Shown piece after piece: positions 21,994 through 32,346 of a stretch of 64,000 nt of DNA. Under the pieces are notes generated by a model. That model did no database searches, had not been told where the DNA came from, and was given only the letters and a program-made list of their open reading frames with translations. The DNA comes from Gaertneriomyces semiglobifer. Taxonomy: Eukaryota; Chytridiomycota; Chytridiomycetes; Spizellomycetales; Spizellomycetaceae. The DNA lies in assembly GCA_025558075.1 (NCBI GenBank), contig JAHLKF010000006.1, positions 124,001-188,000 on the forward strand, in the 5' to 3' direction. Within the stretch, counting starts at the first letter, position 1, and every line of letters starts with the position of its first letter. The translations under genes were made by a program, and so were the position numbers.

Positions 21994-23390
21994 ATGGATC
22001 CGCCCATTGGAAACATCAGCAAGCTATCGCTGCAGAATTCGGTGTTGTCCTTGGAACAGCTAGAACACACTCCGTCGACTACAGATGGCCTACCGGTAGG
22101 TACGTTGTCTGTGCGAGTACTGGCGGATAACAATCCTTCTTTTTAAAAATATACTGACGGTTTATGTGCTAAACTCATTAGAGCTTGAGCGAGATCTAAG
22201 AATTTTGGGATGTGATCTGATACAAAGTGCGGGAATATTGTTGAAACTGTGAGTGTGGCGGTTTTCCTGCAGCAGTTCGCTTCCAGGGGAGAGCTTATAT
22301 TTAACATGACGGCACACTATCAGGCCACAGGTGGCGATGGCCACAGCGCAAGTTTTACTACAGCGCTTCTACTTCGTCGCTTCAATGAAGGTCGTCAGCG
22401 TACGAGTGAGTTACTAGACCTCTGTATGGGCCTCTTGTAGGAGACAATCTCATGTTCGCCTTATTATAGGACATTGCTATGGGTGCTATTTTCCTGTCCT
22501 CCAAGGTAGAGGAATGCCCACGGCGGATTCGAGACATTGTCAACGTATTCGTATGGCTGCTTAGCCAGCATAAAGGGGAGCCTCCTGCTGTCGAAAACTT
22601 TAGCGCAATGGTAAGTGTATTCAAAAGAGAGCGCCTGCGGCAGCATGCTAGTCATAAGCTGAAACCCGTTGTCACCTTTAGTGTAACGAGCTCAAAGAGG
22701 GCTTGATCAATGCTGAGTTACATATTTTGGTCAAGCTCGGGTTCAACGTCCATGTGCAACACCCGCATGGTTTCATGATCAACTACCTCCAAAGTCTTGG
22801 TTTGGCTGGTAACGATAAGCTTGCACAAATGGCTTGGAACTATATGAATGATGGGTACGTTTCTCCATCTAATGCAGCCATCTCAACTCGCGCGGGCTAA
22901 ATTGTGACCTAGCTTGCGGACAAACATATATGTGTTATATCAACCATCGGACATTGCCTGCGCTAGCATCTTCCTGGCAGCCAGGCAATGCGGTACCGTG
23001 CTACCTACACAATCGGAATGGTGGACATTATTTGATTCGCGACTCGAGGATCTGATGAATATTGCCGGTACTATAATAAGTTTATATCAATTCGGAGTCA
23101 AAAGACATCTACCTGTGACGCTTGAGGGTCTTGAAAAATGGCTGAGAAAACCGGGGGAGACTAAGCGGGGGAGCGACAGCCCTGCTGCACGGCAGGAATC
23201 TCCGAGGCCATCCGATTCTCGCGAGTTTCGGCGACGATCCCGAACACGATCGCGAAGCCCTTCTCGGGAACGCCGTGAAGCGCGTGATCGAAGATACTCT
23301 TCCTCGTCACGGCGACGACGACGCTACGACAGTCCGCGAGAGAGAGGTAGACGTCGTCCGAGAAGTAGATCACCACAGAGGTGGGACTAA
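21994..23390 (+). CDS. Cyclin L-like protein with C-terminal Arg/Ser domain
   Basis: A transcription and splicing cyclin that pairs with CDK11-type kinases. Exon 1 begins MDPPIGNISKLSLQN. Next comes ELERDLRILGCDLIQSAGILLKL, the N-terminal helix of cyclin L/K, and VAMATAQVLLQRFYF. AMGAIFLSSKVEECPRRIRDIVNV (after 22470) is the most diagnostic cyclin-box block. LKEGLINAELHILVKLGFNVHVQHPHGFMINYLQSLGL follows, then the second cyclin fold with IACASIFLAARQ. The last 85 residues are an RS domain (RRRSRTRSRSPSRERRE...RSRSPQRWD), as in metazoan cyclin L, which targets nuclear speckles. Six or so exons with introns of 50-85 bases. Stop at 23388-23390. Confidence 0.9.
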
Positions 23391-23920
23391 TAGCCCGAGT
23401 GGGTATACAGGCCGATAAGGAGTTTCGGCCGCCATCATCAGGCAGGTGGAACTATGTTATCCACATGAGAGTTCGCGTAGTGTAGTGTACGCTAAGATAT
23501 TAGCGCAAGGAAATTCAGCGCAACTTCGCAGAGTCATTTCAATCGGTTCTGTGCGCCTTGAAGATTATCCTTACGCCCTGGACAGCTCAAAACGGCTTTT
23601 CTCTGAATACATGCACATCTGAACCATTTGCTCCTTTCCACTCAATCTCAACTGCTCACAGCAGTTCGACATCATAGTAACTGTCTTTCACAGGAAAAGC
23701 AAATATCCTGTCTACGAATGATGTGGCTTCCCCAGTAACAAACGGTGTTCTTGAGCAATCTGAGGTAGAACGCTTGCTTTCTCATAGGAACTGTTGTCCT
23801 TACCACAGTTTTTGTAAACTGGGCAGAAACCTATTATTTTCCGTGTAGATCGCGCCAAAGGCATTTTGCACTTGCAAACGTTCCGTCAAGCACAGGGACA
23901 TCATACTAATTTACCTTCCG
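23391..23920. other. Intergenic region between cyclin L and LSm5 genes
   Basis: No coding exon or repeat recognised; the LSm5 promoter should lie in its right part. Confidence 0.4.
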
Positions 23921-24593
23921 ATGGCAGCCCCAGCTCTCCTTCCTCTTGGTATGCCTTCAGCGCCTCTCTTGCCCAAGAGCATTCTTACTGATGCTTCGCT
24001 TCCTTTACGATCAGAACTGGTGGACCGATGCGTCGGATCTAGGATATGGGTACTCATGAAATCCGAAAAGGAGTTTGCAGGGACGTTATTGGGTTTTGAT
24101 GACTACGTTAGTGAGTGTCTTGATGTGGACGTTTGGATTTCAACTTGTGCGAAGTACGGTAATGCTCATCGCACACTCATGTCTGGTAGATATGGTCTTG
24201 GAGGATGTCACCGAATTGTAAGTATCTATCTTCTAAGAGGACATCGAAGATGATTGTGTAGTCGATGTGAGAATGGCTGAGGACACTGCAGGAGCCGGCC
24301 CACATATCTCAATTGGATTGTTATACGGGATTCCTATGTTACTGTGGACAAGTTCCCGATGTTGCCGAGTGGCCGAAAACCGCTTATGATAGAGGATCAC
24401 AGCAGCTGATTTTGCGATATTTTCAGTGAAAACACACCAGAAGGACGGAAGACAACTAAGTTGGATCAGATCCTATTGAATGGAAATAACATTTGCATGG
24501 TATGTTTTCGCTCAAGCTTATAGGGACCTATAGAAGCGCAAAAGCAGCGAACTAATTCTTCTCATCTCACAGCTGATTCCTGGGCAGGAGTAA
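23921..24593 (+). CDS. LSM5: U6 snRNA-associated Sm-like protein LSm5
   Basis: A component of the LSm2-8 ring on U6 snRNA and of the LSm1-7 ring in mRNA decay. Exon 1 has a leader of about 30 residues, then [32 protein letters not shown], the Sm1 motif. A splice at GTGAGT joins to [10 protein letters not shown] (exon 2 from about 24190). The third exon gives [24 protein letters not shown], the Sm2 motif with LNGNN. A short last exon (about 24574-24593) encodes LIPGQE and the stop. The order, spacing and residue identity to LSm5 are very strong over the whole Sm fold. The N-terminal leader ([19 protein letters not shown]...) is longer than in other species; initiation at a later Met is possible. 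Confidence 0.93.
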
Positions 24594-24878
24594 GTTCCTT
24601 TGACGTAATGCTGGTACATTGGTACATTCCGAATTAACTTTGCATGCAGCCCGCCGCAATAAACGATACCAGCATATCCGTAATGTGCAGAGAAGGATGG
24701 ATCGTACAACACAAAGCCACCGTCGCATGTGGAGTGATCTCAACAGGCCGCGCGCAAGCATGATGACGAGTGGACCAACATATGCCAAGATACTTGTAAG
24801 ATTCGGACGGGTCGAATTTGCCCAAGTTGCCTGTGAATGTACCTAGTACAAGTGTGTAGTCAAAACAACGCTCGAAAC

Positions 24879-25519
24879 CTATAATCCTAAAACCCGCTCC
24901 ATAGCCTCATGCGGATCAACAAGGTTAGATGAGAATGGGTCTGCAAAAGCACCCGTGCAGGATGAGCATGGTGAACGTAAGAATTCAAATAACAGCGCCG
25001 AGGCACCCTTACCACCAAGGAAGTCTTCATAGTCAATAGTGGTATCCCGTCCCTCCAGAATTTCCAACGCTAGATTCGTTTGCGGCAGGACAGGAATCCT
25101 CCGTGGCTGTGATACAATAGCTTTTTCCATCTGTAATCTCAAAGGGGCATGAATGCCGAATGTTCGGCGGTGCATGTCCATACGGAGCTTGTCCTGAGTT
25201 TCCTTCCACTGTTACACCATATAGCACGTTAGTTCATGCTACGGTCATGCGGCGGAATAAATGATAAACGGTTCATACGTTTTCTTGAATCTCATCAATG
25301 GGATGTCTCGGCATCACTTCGCTTCTGACACTGCGGAATCCCTCACGTAGCGTGTCGTGGACGCCGAATTCGGTGCCGCGACCAACTTCCTTTGGTGCTT
25401 TGGAGGAGATGCTTGCTTGAGGGCCGGTTACCGGTAGCAGTCGAAGGCCAGACTAGAAAGGTGAGACAAAGGTTGTGTTAGAGCGGGCCGAAGGACTCAT
25501 CATACAAATGACTTACCAT
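24879..25519 (-). CDS. UMP1: Proteasome maturation factor Ump1/POMP
   Basis: A chaperone that assists 20S proteasome half-mer assembly and is then degraded. The coding parts read LRLLPVTGPQ, FGVHDTLREGFRSVRSEVMPRHPIDEIQEN, WKETQDKLRMDMHRRTFGIHAPLRLQMEKAIV, NLALEILEGRDTTIDYEDFLG and DPHEAMERVLGL. MPRHPIDEIQ, the R-R-T-[FY]-G-I-H-x-P-[LF]-R-x-x-M-E block and I-D-[YF]-E-D are family hallmarks. The first exon appears to contribute only the start codon (25517-25519), which is followed at once by a GTAAGT donor. Exon 2 is 25279-25452, exon 3 starts at 25208, and a last exon holds the end. Initiation within exon 2 is less likely because it lacks a Met before the conserved region. Confidence 0.9.
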
Positions 25520-25862
25520 TTTTCTCTGAGCCTTTATGGGAATCTAACAGCACACCTGCTGGGTTATCCGCTTGTTTAGCAGCTTACAAGTAATGGGATT
25601 CTGCCCTACAGTTCCCGTTCAAAAGGCTCTGTCGCTCGTTGCTTCAACACTTTTAAACTAAGACAGACGCATCATCTACTGCGAAACGCGCGCGGCACTC
25701 AGTCTGGTCATGTGACACACCAAACGTATATCAATAACATTTCTGGTTGCGCTCTGAGATGCCCACGCAAACCGAGGACTTTTTGAGACGTACGCTGCAG
25801 ACCTTTTGAAGGAGAAGGAGAAGCCATGCAGAACACATAGCAGCGGGGTCCACCAATTCACC
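25520..25862. other. Divergent intergenic region, UMP1 / unknown gene
   Basis: A 343-base segment between two divergent starts that presumably holds both promoters. No TATA box or repeat was recognised with confidence. Confidence 0.4.
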
Positions 25863-27231
25863 ATGCTTGATGCCTTGCAGAACGACGAGGGAAACTTAGA
25901 TACGCCAGCCGATCGCGAAGGACGGAGTTCTCACAACAACCGTCCAACTCATGCGCGACCACAAGGTAGGGGTATCCCGCCCATTCGACATTCACCCACA
26001 TGAACGTTTATGCTGATTTCCTGAACTCATAGATGTAGATCAGGCCATAGAATCGTTGTTTGCCACTCTTGTGGCGCTACGCACAGAGTTGGTATCGTAT
26101 CGTCGACATCTCGCCGAAGATTCATCCATTGCCGCACAACAGGTAATGTAACTCTCTGTTCCGCTTTTCAAACTTTCTTTTGCAGTGACACTGACTCTAC
26201 CATGCGATATCTATCACTCGCCATGACAGAACACTGAACGTTTTCAACAAGACCTATCTCGCAAATCGGCAGCTCTCGCCCGCTACTCCTCTTTCCTAAC
26301 AAAATACCGCGACTCACTTTCCACCGTATACGCTGCCTCCTCAAAGGCACTGTCTCGCTCCTACCGCTCCAACGATGTCCTTGCCCGAAAAACCCACGGA
26401 ACCACACCTGCACCCAAATCCGAACACCAACCACATCCCTACGCCGACTTGGACGAAATCGATAACCCTTTCTTATCCAGACCGTCTGCCCAGATCCCGG
26501 GATTATCCACCACCACCCTGACGCCACGCGCAATGGATGCCGAAATACCCATGTCCATGTCGGTCCTCGACGCGTTGCCGGCAATGTCATCCGGGTTGAA
26601 TGGAATGCTTAAATCAGAGGTGTCCATGCCCGAACTGCTGATGGACGTGTCTGGCGGTGTTACTGGACTGGGGTTAGGCTCTGAAGCATTTGATTTGCGA
26701 GGGTTTGCCGATTTATCTACGGCGGGAATGCCGGGTGGTCCGGTAGGACAGCTGGATGGGAGTGCTATCGCGACACACATTCCCGTTCAAGCGCAACTGT
26801 CAATGCATACGCTCTCTCAGCCGCAGCCATCACAAAGTAATTTGGAAGGTTTGTTTGCTGGACCCTCTCCTGTGGACATGTCAACATTCAACCTCGACAT
26901 CGTGGAGGATGCCTTCGATTTTGGTCCCACATCAACCGTTTTTACTGCAGGTGGCGCTGGTGGTGGTGGCGGTGGTGTCATAATCAATGGAAGTGTTGGT
27001 AACGGTGGTGCTGGTGGCCTGACAACTGTGCAAAGCGGAGGGTCTTTACAACCGACCATGACGACGGTGCCGCCTGGCGCGCCTGATGCCCTGGCGCCCG
27101 TCAGCCTGCCCGTCTCAATGGATGCTTCTGGACAGAACTGGGCGGCCACAGGTCTGGACAGTATCACTCTCGGGCAGGGACTAGGTGATCTGGGAGACGG
27201 AATATTCGACGAGTTCCTGGTGGACGGCTGA
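25863..27231 (+). CDS. Unidentified nuclear-type protein: N-terminal helix plus long disordered Gly/Met/acidic tail
   Basis: I do not recognise the family. Exon 1 (ATG at 25863) encodes a polar stretch ending HARPQ before GTAGGG. Exon 2 gives DVDQAIESLFATLVALRTELVSYRRHLAED, a clear amphipathic helix. Exon 3 (from about 26234) continues with FQQDLSRKSAALARYSSFLTKYRDSLSTVY, again helical. The rest, about 300 residues, is low in charge and rich in Gly, Ser, Met, Pro and Leu. It includes a run of Gly near 26950-26990 and ends LGQGLGDLGDGIFDEFLVDG, a hydrophobic-acidic pattern like an activation domain. Helix pair plus disordered tail recalls some Mediator tail/middle subunits, but no diagnostic motif was found. 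Start codon and the two introns are reasonable, not proven. Confidence 0.55.
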
Positions 27232-27448
27232 GACTAGGATGCGTTAGTATCGACTTATAATTCCTACCTGCACGTGTAAACTGCCATTCTGCCATGCGAA
27301 ATCCTGCCAGGTGCAAGCAAGCGAGTGCGCAAATGGAATGAGCACAAAGGTCCATGGTGTGCATCTAAGCACAGTAGAATAAAAAGAGCACCACATCTAC
27401 CAAAAACCTGATTATCATTTATACACAACATCTGTCTGGCATTCCAGA

Positions 27449-30400
27449 TCATGCAGGTCGTCCCATCTTGCTTTCTCTAGCAGTCGATCCATGTAAAGCA
27501 CTAATTTCATCCCACGAAGTTCCTCGTTCCCGTTTCTTCGACTCGATTAATGGCGATCCATCAGAGGTTGATGAAGTCCTGGGTATCATCTGTTCCAAAA
27601 CGTTTTCTACAGACAAACCGCCAATGATGGAGGCGTATTCCTTGCCTCCAAACACCAGCGGTCTCGCATCACCGTCTTCTTCTGGCAATGTGCAATTCTG
27701 ATTCCAAATCGCTCCCCACCGTCCTACTACTTCATAACAGAAAACAAACTGTCGGAACGATTGGACCATCAATACACGTTGACTCCGTAGGTGGTGTACG
27801 GAGGCAAGTATCATATCGTTGGTAAACGATGGATGAAATAGTGGCGGGTGGAGTATCGAGGAGACTTGGGACCACGAAGGGTGGGAGGCAGTCCCTGTGC
27901 CAGCGCATGTTTTCGGTGTAGCGGTGGTCGGTGTAGAATTTTCATCCAATCCGTCATGCACAGGACTCGCCATGGTTGGAAGTCCACATGTCTTACACAC
28001 TGCTAACACAGCATCGACGCAAATAAACGCTCCTGTTCTTCCGACACCCGCACTACAGTGCACGATCATTGGGCCCGTTCCACGACCGCTCGGGTCGACC
28101 TGCCCTCCAGTTCCAGGTTGCTGGAGATTGGAAGGAAGTTCAGGCGACGCCTCGCCTACACGCGCGAGCAGTTGATTGACGACATGATGCACACGCAACA
28201 TCTCATCGGGATGCGCCGGGACACCGTGGTCAGGCCAACCGAGATATTGCACCTGATACACCGTTTTCCGGCCTACCAGCTCCGTGGCCGCCGACGATAT
28301 TGATTTGGCAGTAACTGGCGCGATAGAGAACGCGCGAATCACAATATCACCACTATCTCCGGCAAATGACACATTTTCCTCGTTTTCAAACGAAACAACC
28401 ATTGATTTCATTGTCATCGTTCGCCCACTCGTGTGTTCATCAGGCCAATACTTGTGACACGTCTGACTCCCTCGCTGTATATCCGCATCCGCGCATAGCA
28501 TCAGAATGAGCCGGGAATCTTGTTCGTAGACCATACGCCAAAAATCATCAAAGGTTGACGGTGTGGGGCCCTGCGTTGCAATGTAACGCCGATGACCCGC
28601 CGGTGACAAAACATGCGACGCATTAACGTAGTCGCTAGAGCCAGCGTCATTTTCTCTGCGCGAGAGACGCACGCGGTTGTGGTTGTACGGCCAGATGTTG
28701 TTGTAACGGTTCCGGGTGGCGCCTGCCTCAAGTGCGTCAGACACGGAAAACGGATCCGTGCGGCATTGCGCTCTAAATGCACAATCTAGGCGCTTTTGCT
28801 CGGCGGACTCTATGGCCTGGAAGTTCCGGTGCAGCGCATCCTTGACATTGCCGTCTCTGACCAATTGCCGGACGAATACCGGAACGTGATTCGTAGCGTC
28901 GGGCGACGAAATGTATTGTTCAAGGAAATTGTCGGGCGACGAGGAGATGTCGACACTTTTGTGCGCCGCATATGTTGGTTGCTGCTGCTGTTGTTGAAGT
29001 GGACGTGAACAAGCGAGAGCGCCCAGCGCAGATGGGGCAGTCAATGGTCCTAGACCAGTCAAGTCTAGAGAAAGGTTGAGACGGGATTTCGGAGTGGCAC
29101 CGGTAGCAGCATGACCGAAGCCCATACCTGCAAGGGTTAAACGAGCACCATTGGCATTGTCCCCAGCTTGAGTGGCTGTTGGCACAGAGGCGCCAATTCC
29201 TTTTGATCCTTCTGGCGGCGGAACACTTTCACAAAGATCCGGATAAGACGCTGCGAATTCAGTCAAGCCGCCTCGAAGATACCCAATGCGTGCCGAAGGA
29301 TGATCTTTGAGGAGCTTGCCGGAAAGAAGGACAAGTGGCGAAGATGGAGACGCGGAGGTTGTATCGGCGTCATAAATGATGATATTTGGATAATTTGTCC
29401 AATTCTGGAAGACGGCCTTGGCGTAATCGGATCCTAACGTCTCAAAGAGCTTATTGGCACTAAAAGTAGGACGTTTCAAGAGTGTCGTTGGAACGGTTAC
29501 GTTGACCGACAACTTGATTCTATGCCGAGAATATTGGGCGAATGTTCGCATATCCAACAAGAGTGCTATTGGTGGCTCAGCATCTGCGCTGGTGTTGGCG
29601 TGCTTGAGCAGGCCAGCAACTTCTGACGCATCGAATACAGTGGGTGTGGCGCAAGTGGTGGTGGTGCATGACATTATTGGGCGTGGAGTCGCCGGTAGTG
29701 ACATATTGAAGGCCGATAGGGCTGTATTGGGCATTTTTAGGTGGAGAGTGTCGGGAGGCGGTTGTTTCCGAGGTGAGGGTGACTCTATCGGTTGAGTGAT
29801 GTTGGAAGGCAGAGACGGAACGGCTGCTCCGGTGGGTATGCGGGGCGGGCGGGCGGTAATTGAAGGTGTGGATGGTATGGAGCCTGCACTTGAAAACGCC
29901 GTGATAAACGTTCTATCGGCTACGGTCGGCGGTTGATGAAGATCCCTGCGCGGTGTGGCAGCTGTCGATGGTAAAGGCTGCAAGGGTTGTGAGGATGGGA
30001 AACCAGAGGCCGCGGCGCCAACGGACGGCGTTGGAGGAAACGGCATGGGTGTAAAGTATTCAGTTCCACAATCGCTTATGATTGATGCGGCAGTCATCAA
30101 TGGATTCGGTGTAGATGCTCCTCTGGCTGTAGGATCCAAAATGAAGGTTTGCATTGTTAGCGAATGGAAGTCATAAGCTCCTTCATCACAAAGTCGAAGT
30201 TCTCGGTATGTTGCGTGACATCACATCCAGTTGCGCTTCACATAATAACCACATCCACCGTATCCTGTCCAACCACGTTCTCGTCGTTCACAATCATCCG
30301 CTGGCTACATTTGACTTGACCTGTGACTTACCTTTTGAAATAATGGCAAAGTAATCGTCGGCGGGATTTATCCCTTGCGGAGTTTGAGCGCGAGAGGTGA

Positions 30401-30500
30401 ACGAGCACATTCCGGGACTGCCAGCCGCCGGGTGGCCACCGGGGGTTAAAACCGACTGATTTTGAACATCGCCCGAAGGTCTCCATAGTGTACTTGTCAT
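27449..30500 (-). CDS. Protein tyrosine phosphatase with N-terminal rhodanese-like domain (Pyp1/Pyp2 type)
   Basis: A fungal MAP-kinase-directed type phosphatase. Exon 1 (from ATG at 30500) encodes about 50 residues ending DYFAIISK. It splices to GAYDFHSLTMQTF... in the large second exon. After a Pro/Ser/Thr-rich region comes a rhodanese/Cdc25-like domain (PPIALLLDMRTFAQYSRHRI ... NIIIYDAD ... GYLRGGLTEFAASYP), with no Cys at the usual active-site loop, so probably a binding module. The catalytic domain then has NRYNNIWPYNHNRV, SDYVNAS, YIATQGP, FWRMVYEQ, the WPD loop YLGWPDHGVP and the P-loop HCSAGVGRTG. An insert of about 40 residues lies between the P-loop helix and the Q-loop block LRSQRVLMVQSFRQFVFCYE. 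Total about 950 residues. Domain order is that of S. pombe Pyp1/Pyp2. One intron only, unlike most neighbours. Confidence 0.88.
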
Positions 30501-32346
30501 TTTGGATTATTTTATATGTCGAACTGCTTACGCAACAGAGAGCAATTTAGGTCAGAGTACACATGAATGAAGCTGCTGTTCGCGAATACATACCTGTAAG
30601 CGGTAAAAACGAAAGACAGTGTAGGGTTGTTGCGTGTTATATGAGTATTTCCGATCGATCGATCGATGACTACTTTGAAAATTCAGGTGGCCGAACGGAT
30701 GATTTTCGCCGTCGCGATTGCCTCAGTTGTAGCAGGGCAAATGGCTATCCCAAGAGATAGCGACTCTGCAGAGGACCAAGTCGTGTATGACTTGGTGAGC
30801 GACAAGCGGGCAGATGAGAGAGCTTCGTTGGTGATGGTCAATTGTCTCCACCACGTAAACCACGTAAGATCGGAATCAATACAATAATAACCCGTCGTCG
30901 TCGTGGACGTGCGGACTGATAATTCTGATATCGGGTGTGAGGAGCGAGAAGTAGGAGTAGGATCGAGAGTGTTAGATGGCGATGGGCGATGGCGGCGATG
31001 GGAGAAAGAGGCAAAGGCGGTGGGAATCTGAGCCTTTGACGTGATGATGCGGAGGGAACTACTGGCAAATGTCGTAATGGGTCTCCTTTTTCTTAATAAG
31101 CGGGCGGTGGTCCCTGTTTTTGTTCGTTGCGCCCCTTATTTGACCTTTTAATTATAATTAATGCGATGCGATCGATAGCGTGTTCGTCGTTGGGTTGTTG
31201 TTGTTTGCGATGATGAGTTGGTTTTGTGTTCGTTTGAGTTGAGGTGGAAAGAAAAGGAGGGTCGGGCCCATGTGCCAAAAGGAGGGCAAAAGGGGCAAAG
31301 AAGAGAATGGGAAAACAAACACAGGCCAAGGCGAGGCGAAGGCGAGGCGAGCCAAAAGGGGCAATAATAAGAATAATAAGACCAACAAGTCTTCAGAGAG
31401 CACAAACTGCAAATGAGCAAATTGGACTAGCACCCAGCCAATTGGCAACCAACCAAAGCCCGTCCACGATCGGAAAATGACGGGTGTGGGATTGAGGGTT
31501 TGTTCTTTTGGTGTTGTTGCGCGTATATATAACACCAACACCAACAAGCCAGTAATAGTTAATATATGAGTGATGAGTGTGTGTGGGTTGCCCTTTCTTT
31601 TTTTGCAGCTTTGCCTGTGCCCGTCGGCTGACGTTTTGGGGTCCCAAACTGGCAACGAAGGAACGATGGTGTGCGTTTGTTGCTGGAGATAATAAACTCC
31701 TGACTGCCTTCCTCTCGACTAATGGAAACGACCCCCAATGAATACTAATAGTAACAGTATATGAAGTATGCGATATCCTTATATAATTTCAACTACGAAT
31801 GGTGCAAATGCAACTCTTCCTCCGATGCCGATGCGAGGAAACGCAGCGCAAACAAAAACACAACAATCCCGACCCAACAACAACCACAACCCATGACATA
31901 CGCGGCTGGTAATGGGCTGGGATCTAATTACGTCACTTGTAGATCCGCTACCTGTTTGCCTATTTTGGAATCATCTTACGTCACGCCCACTTTACCTTGG
32001 CGCAAGGCCATTCAATTGACGTTCCGCACCACCGGTTCTGTACGCGCCGATCCCACGCATAAAAAGGGTTCCTGCGCCACCCTTTAGCGATAATCTTCCC
32101 GAAAATCATCAAATTTTATCGATATCTCTGGATGGTGAAATATATTCTCATCGCAGTATATAATTGATAGTATCGGGTCGTATGTACCCATTATATCTAT
32201 GTGTTGTGCATGCATGCCAAGCCCATCCCCTCCCTCGTCGCAGCCCGTCGCAGAAAGGGATCAAGACTTGAATTCCTATCGCCGTCCTTCCATTCATCCA
32301 TCTAGGGTTCTTCGCTTTCCTCGTTTTCCTTTTCTGTTCCTCTTTT
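30501..32346. other. Gene-poor 1.8-kb stretch with low-complexity purine-rich sequence
   Basis: No convincing gene. The segment about 31240-31400 is A/G-rich (GGCGAGGCGAAGGCGAGGCG), and a (TCGA)n-like run lies near 30655-30668. A 62-codon frame at 30699-30887 begins with a hydrophobic signal-like segment and is described as a finding. The left end should contain the phosphatase gene promoter. Confidence 0.4.

Noticed and set aside
27449..30176. Several plus-strand frames of 70-110 codons.
   Set aside because: All are antisense to the well-supported tyrosine phosphatase coding sequence.
31158..31655. A 165-codon minus-strand frame with hydrophobic stretches.
   Set aside because: The hydrophobicity comes from the complement of an A/G-rich tract, with no start context, domain or splice support.
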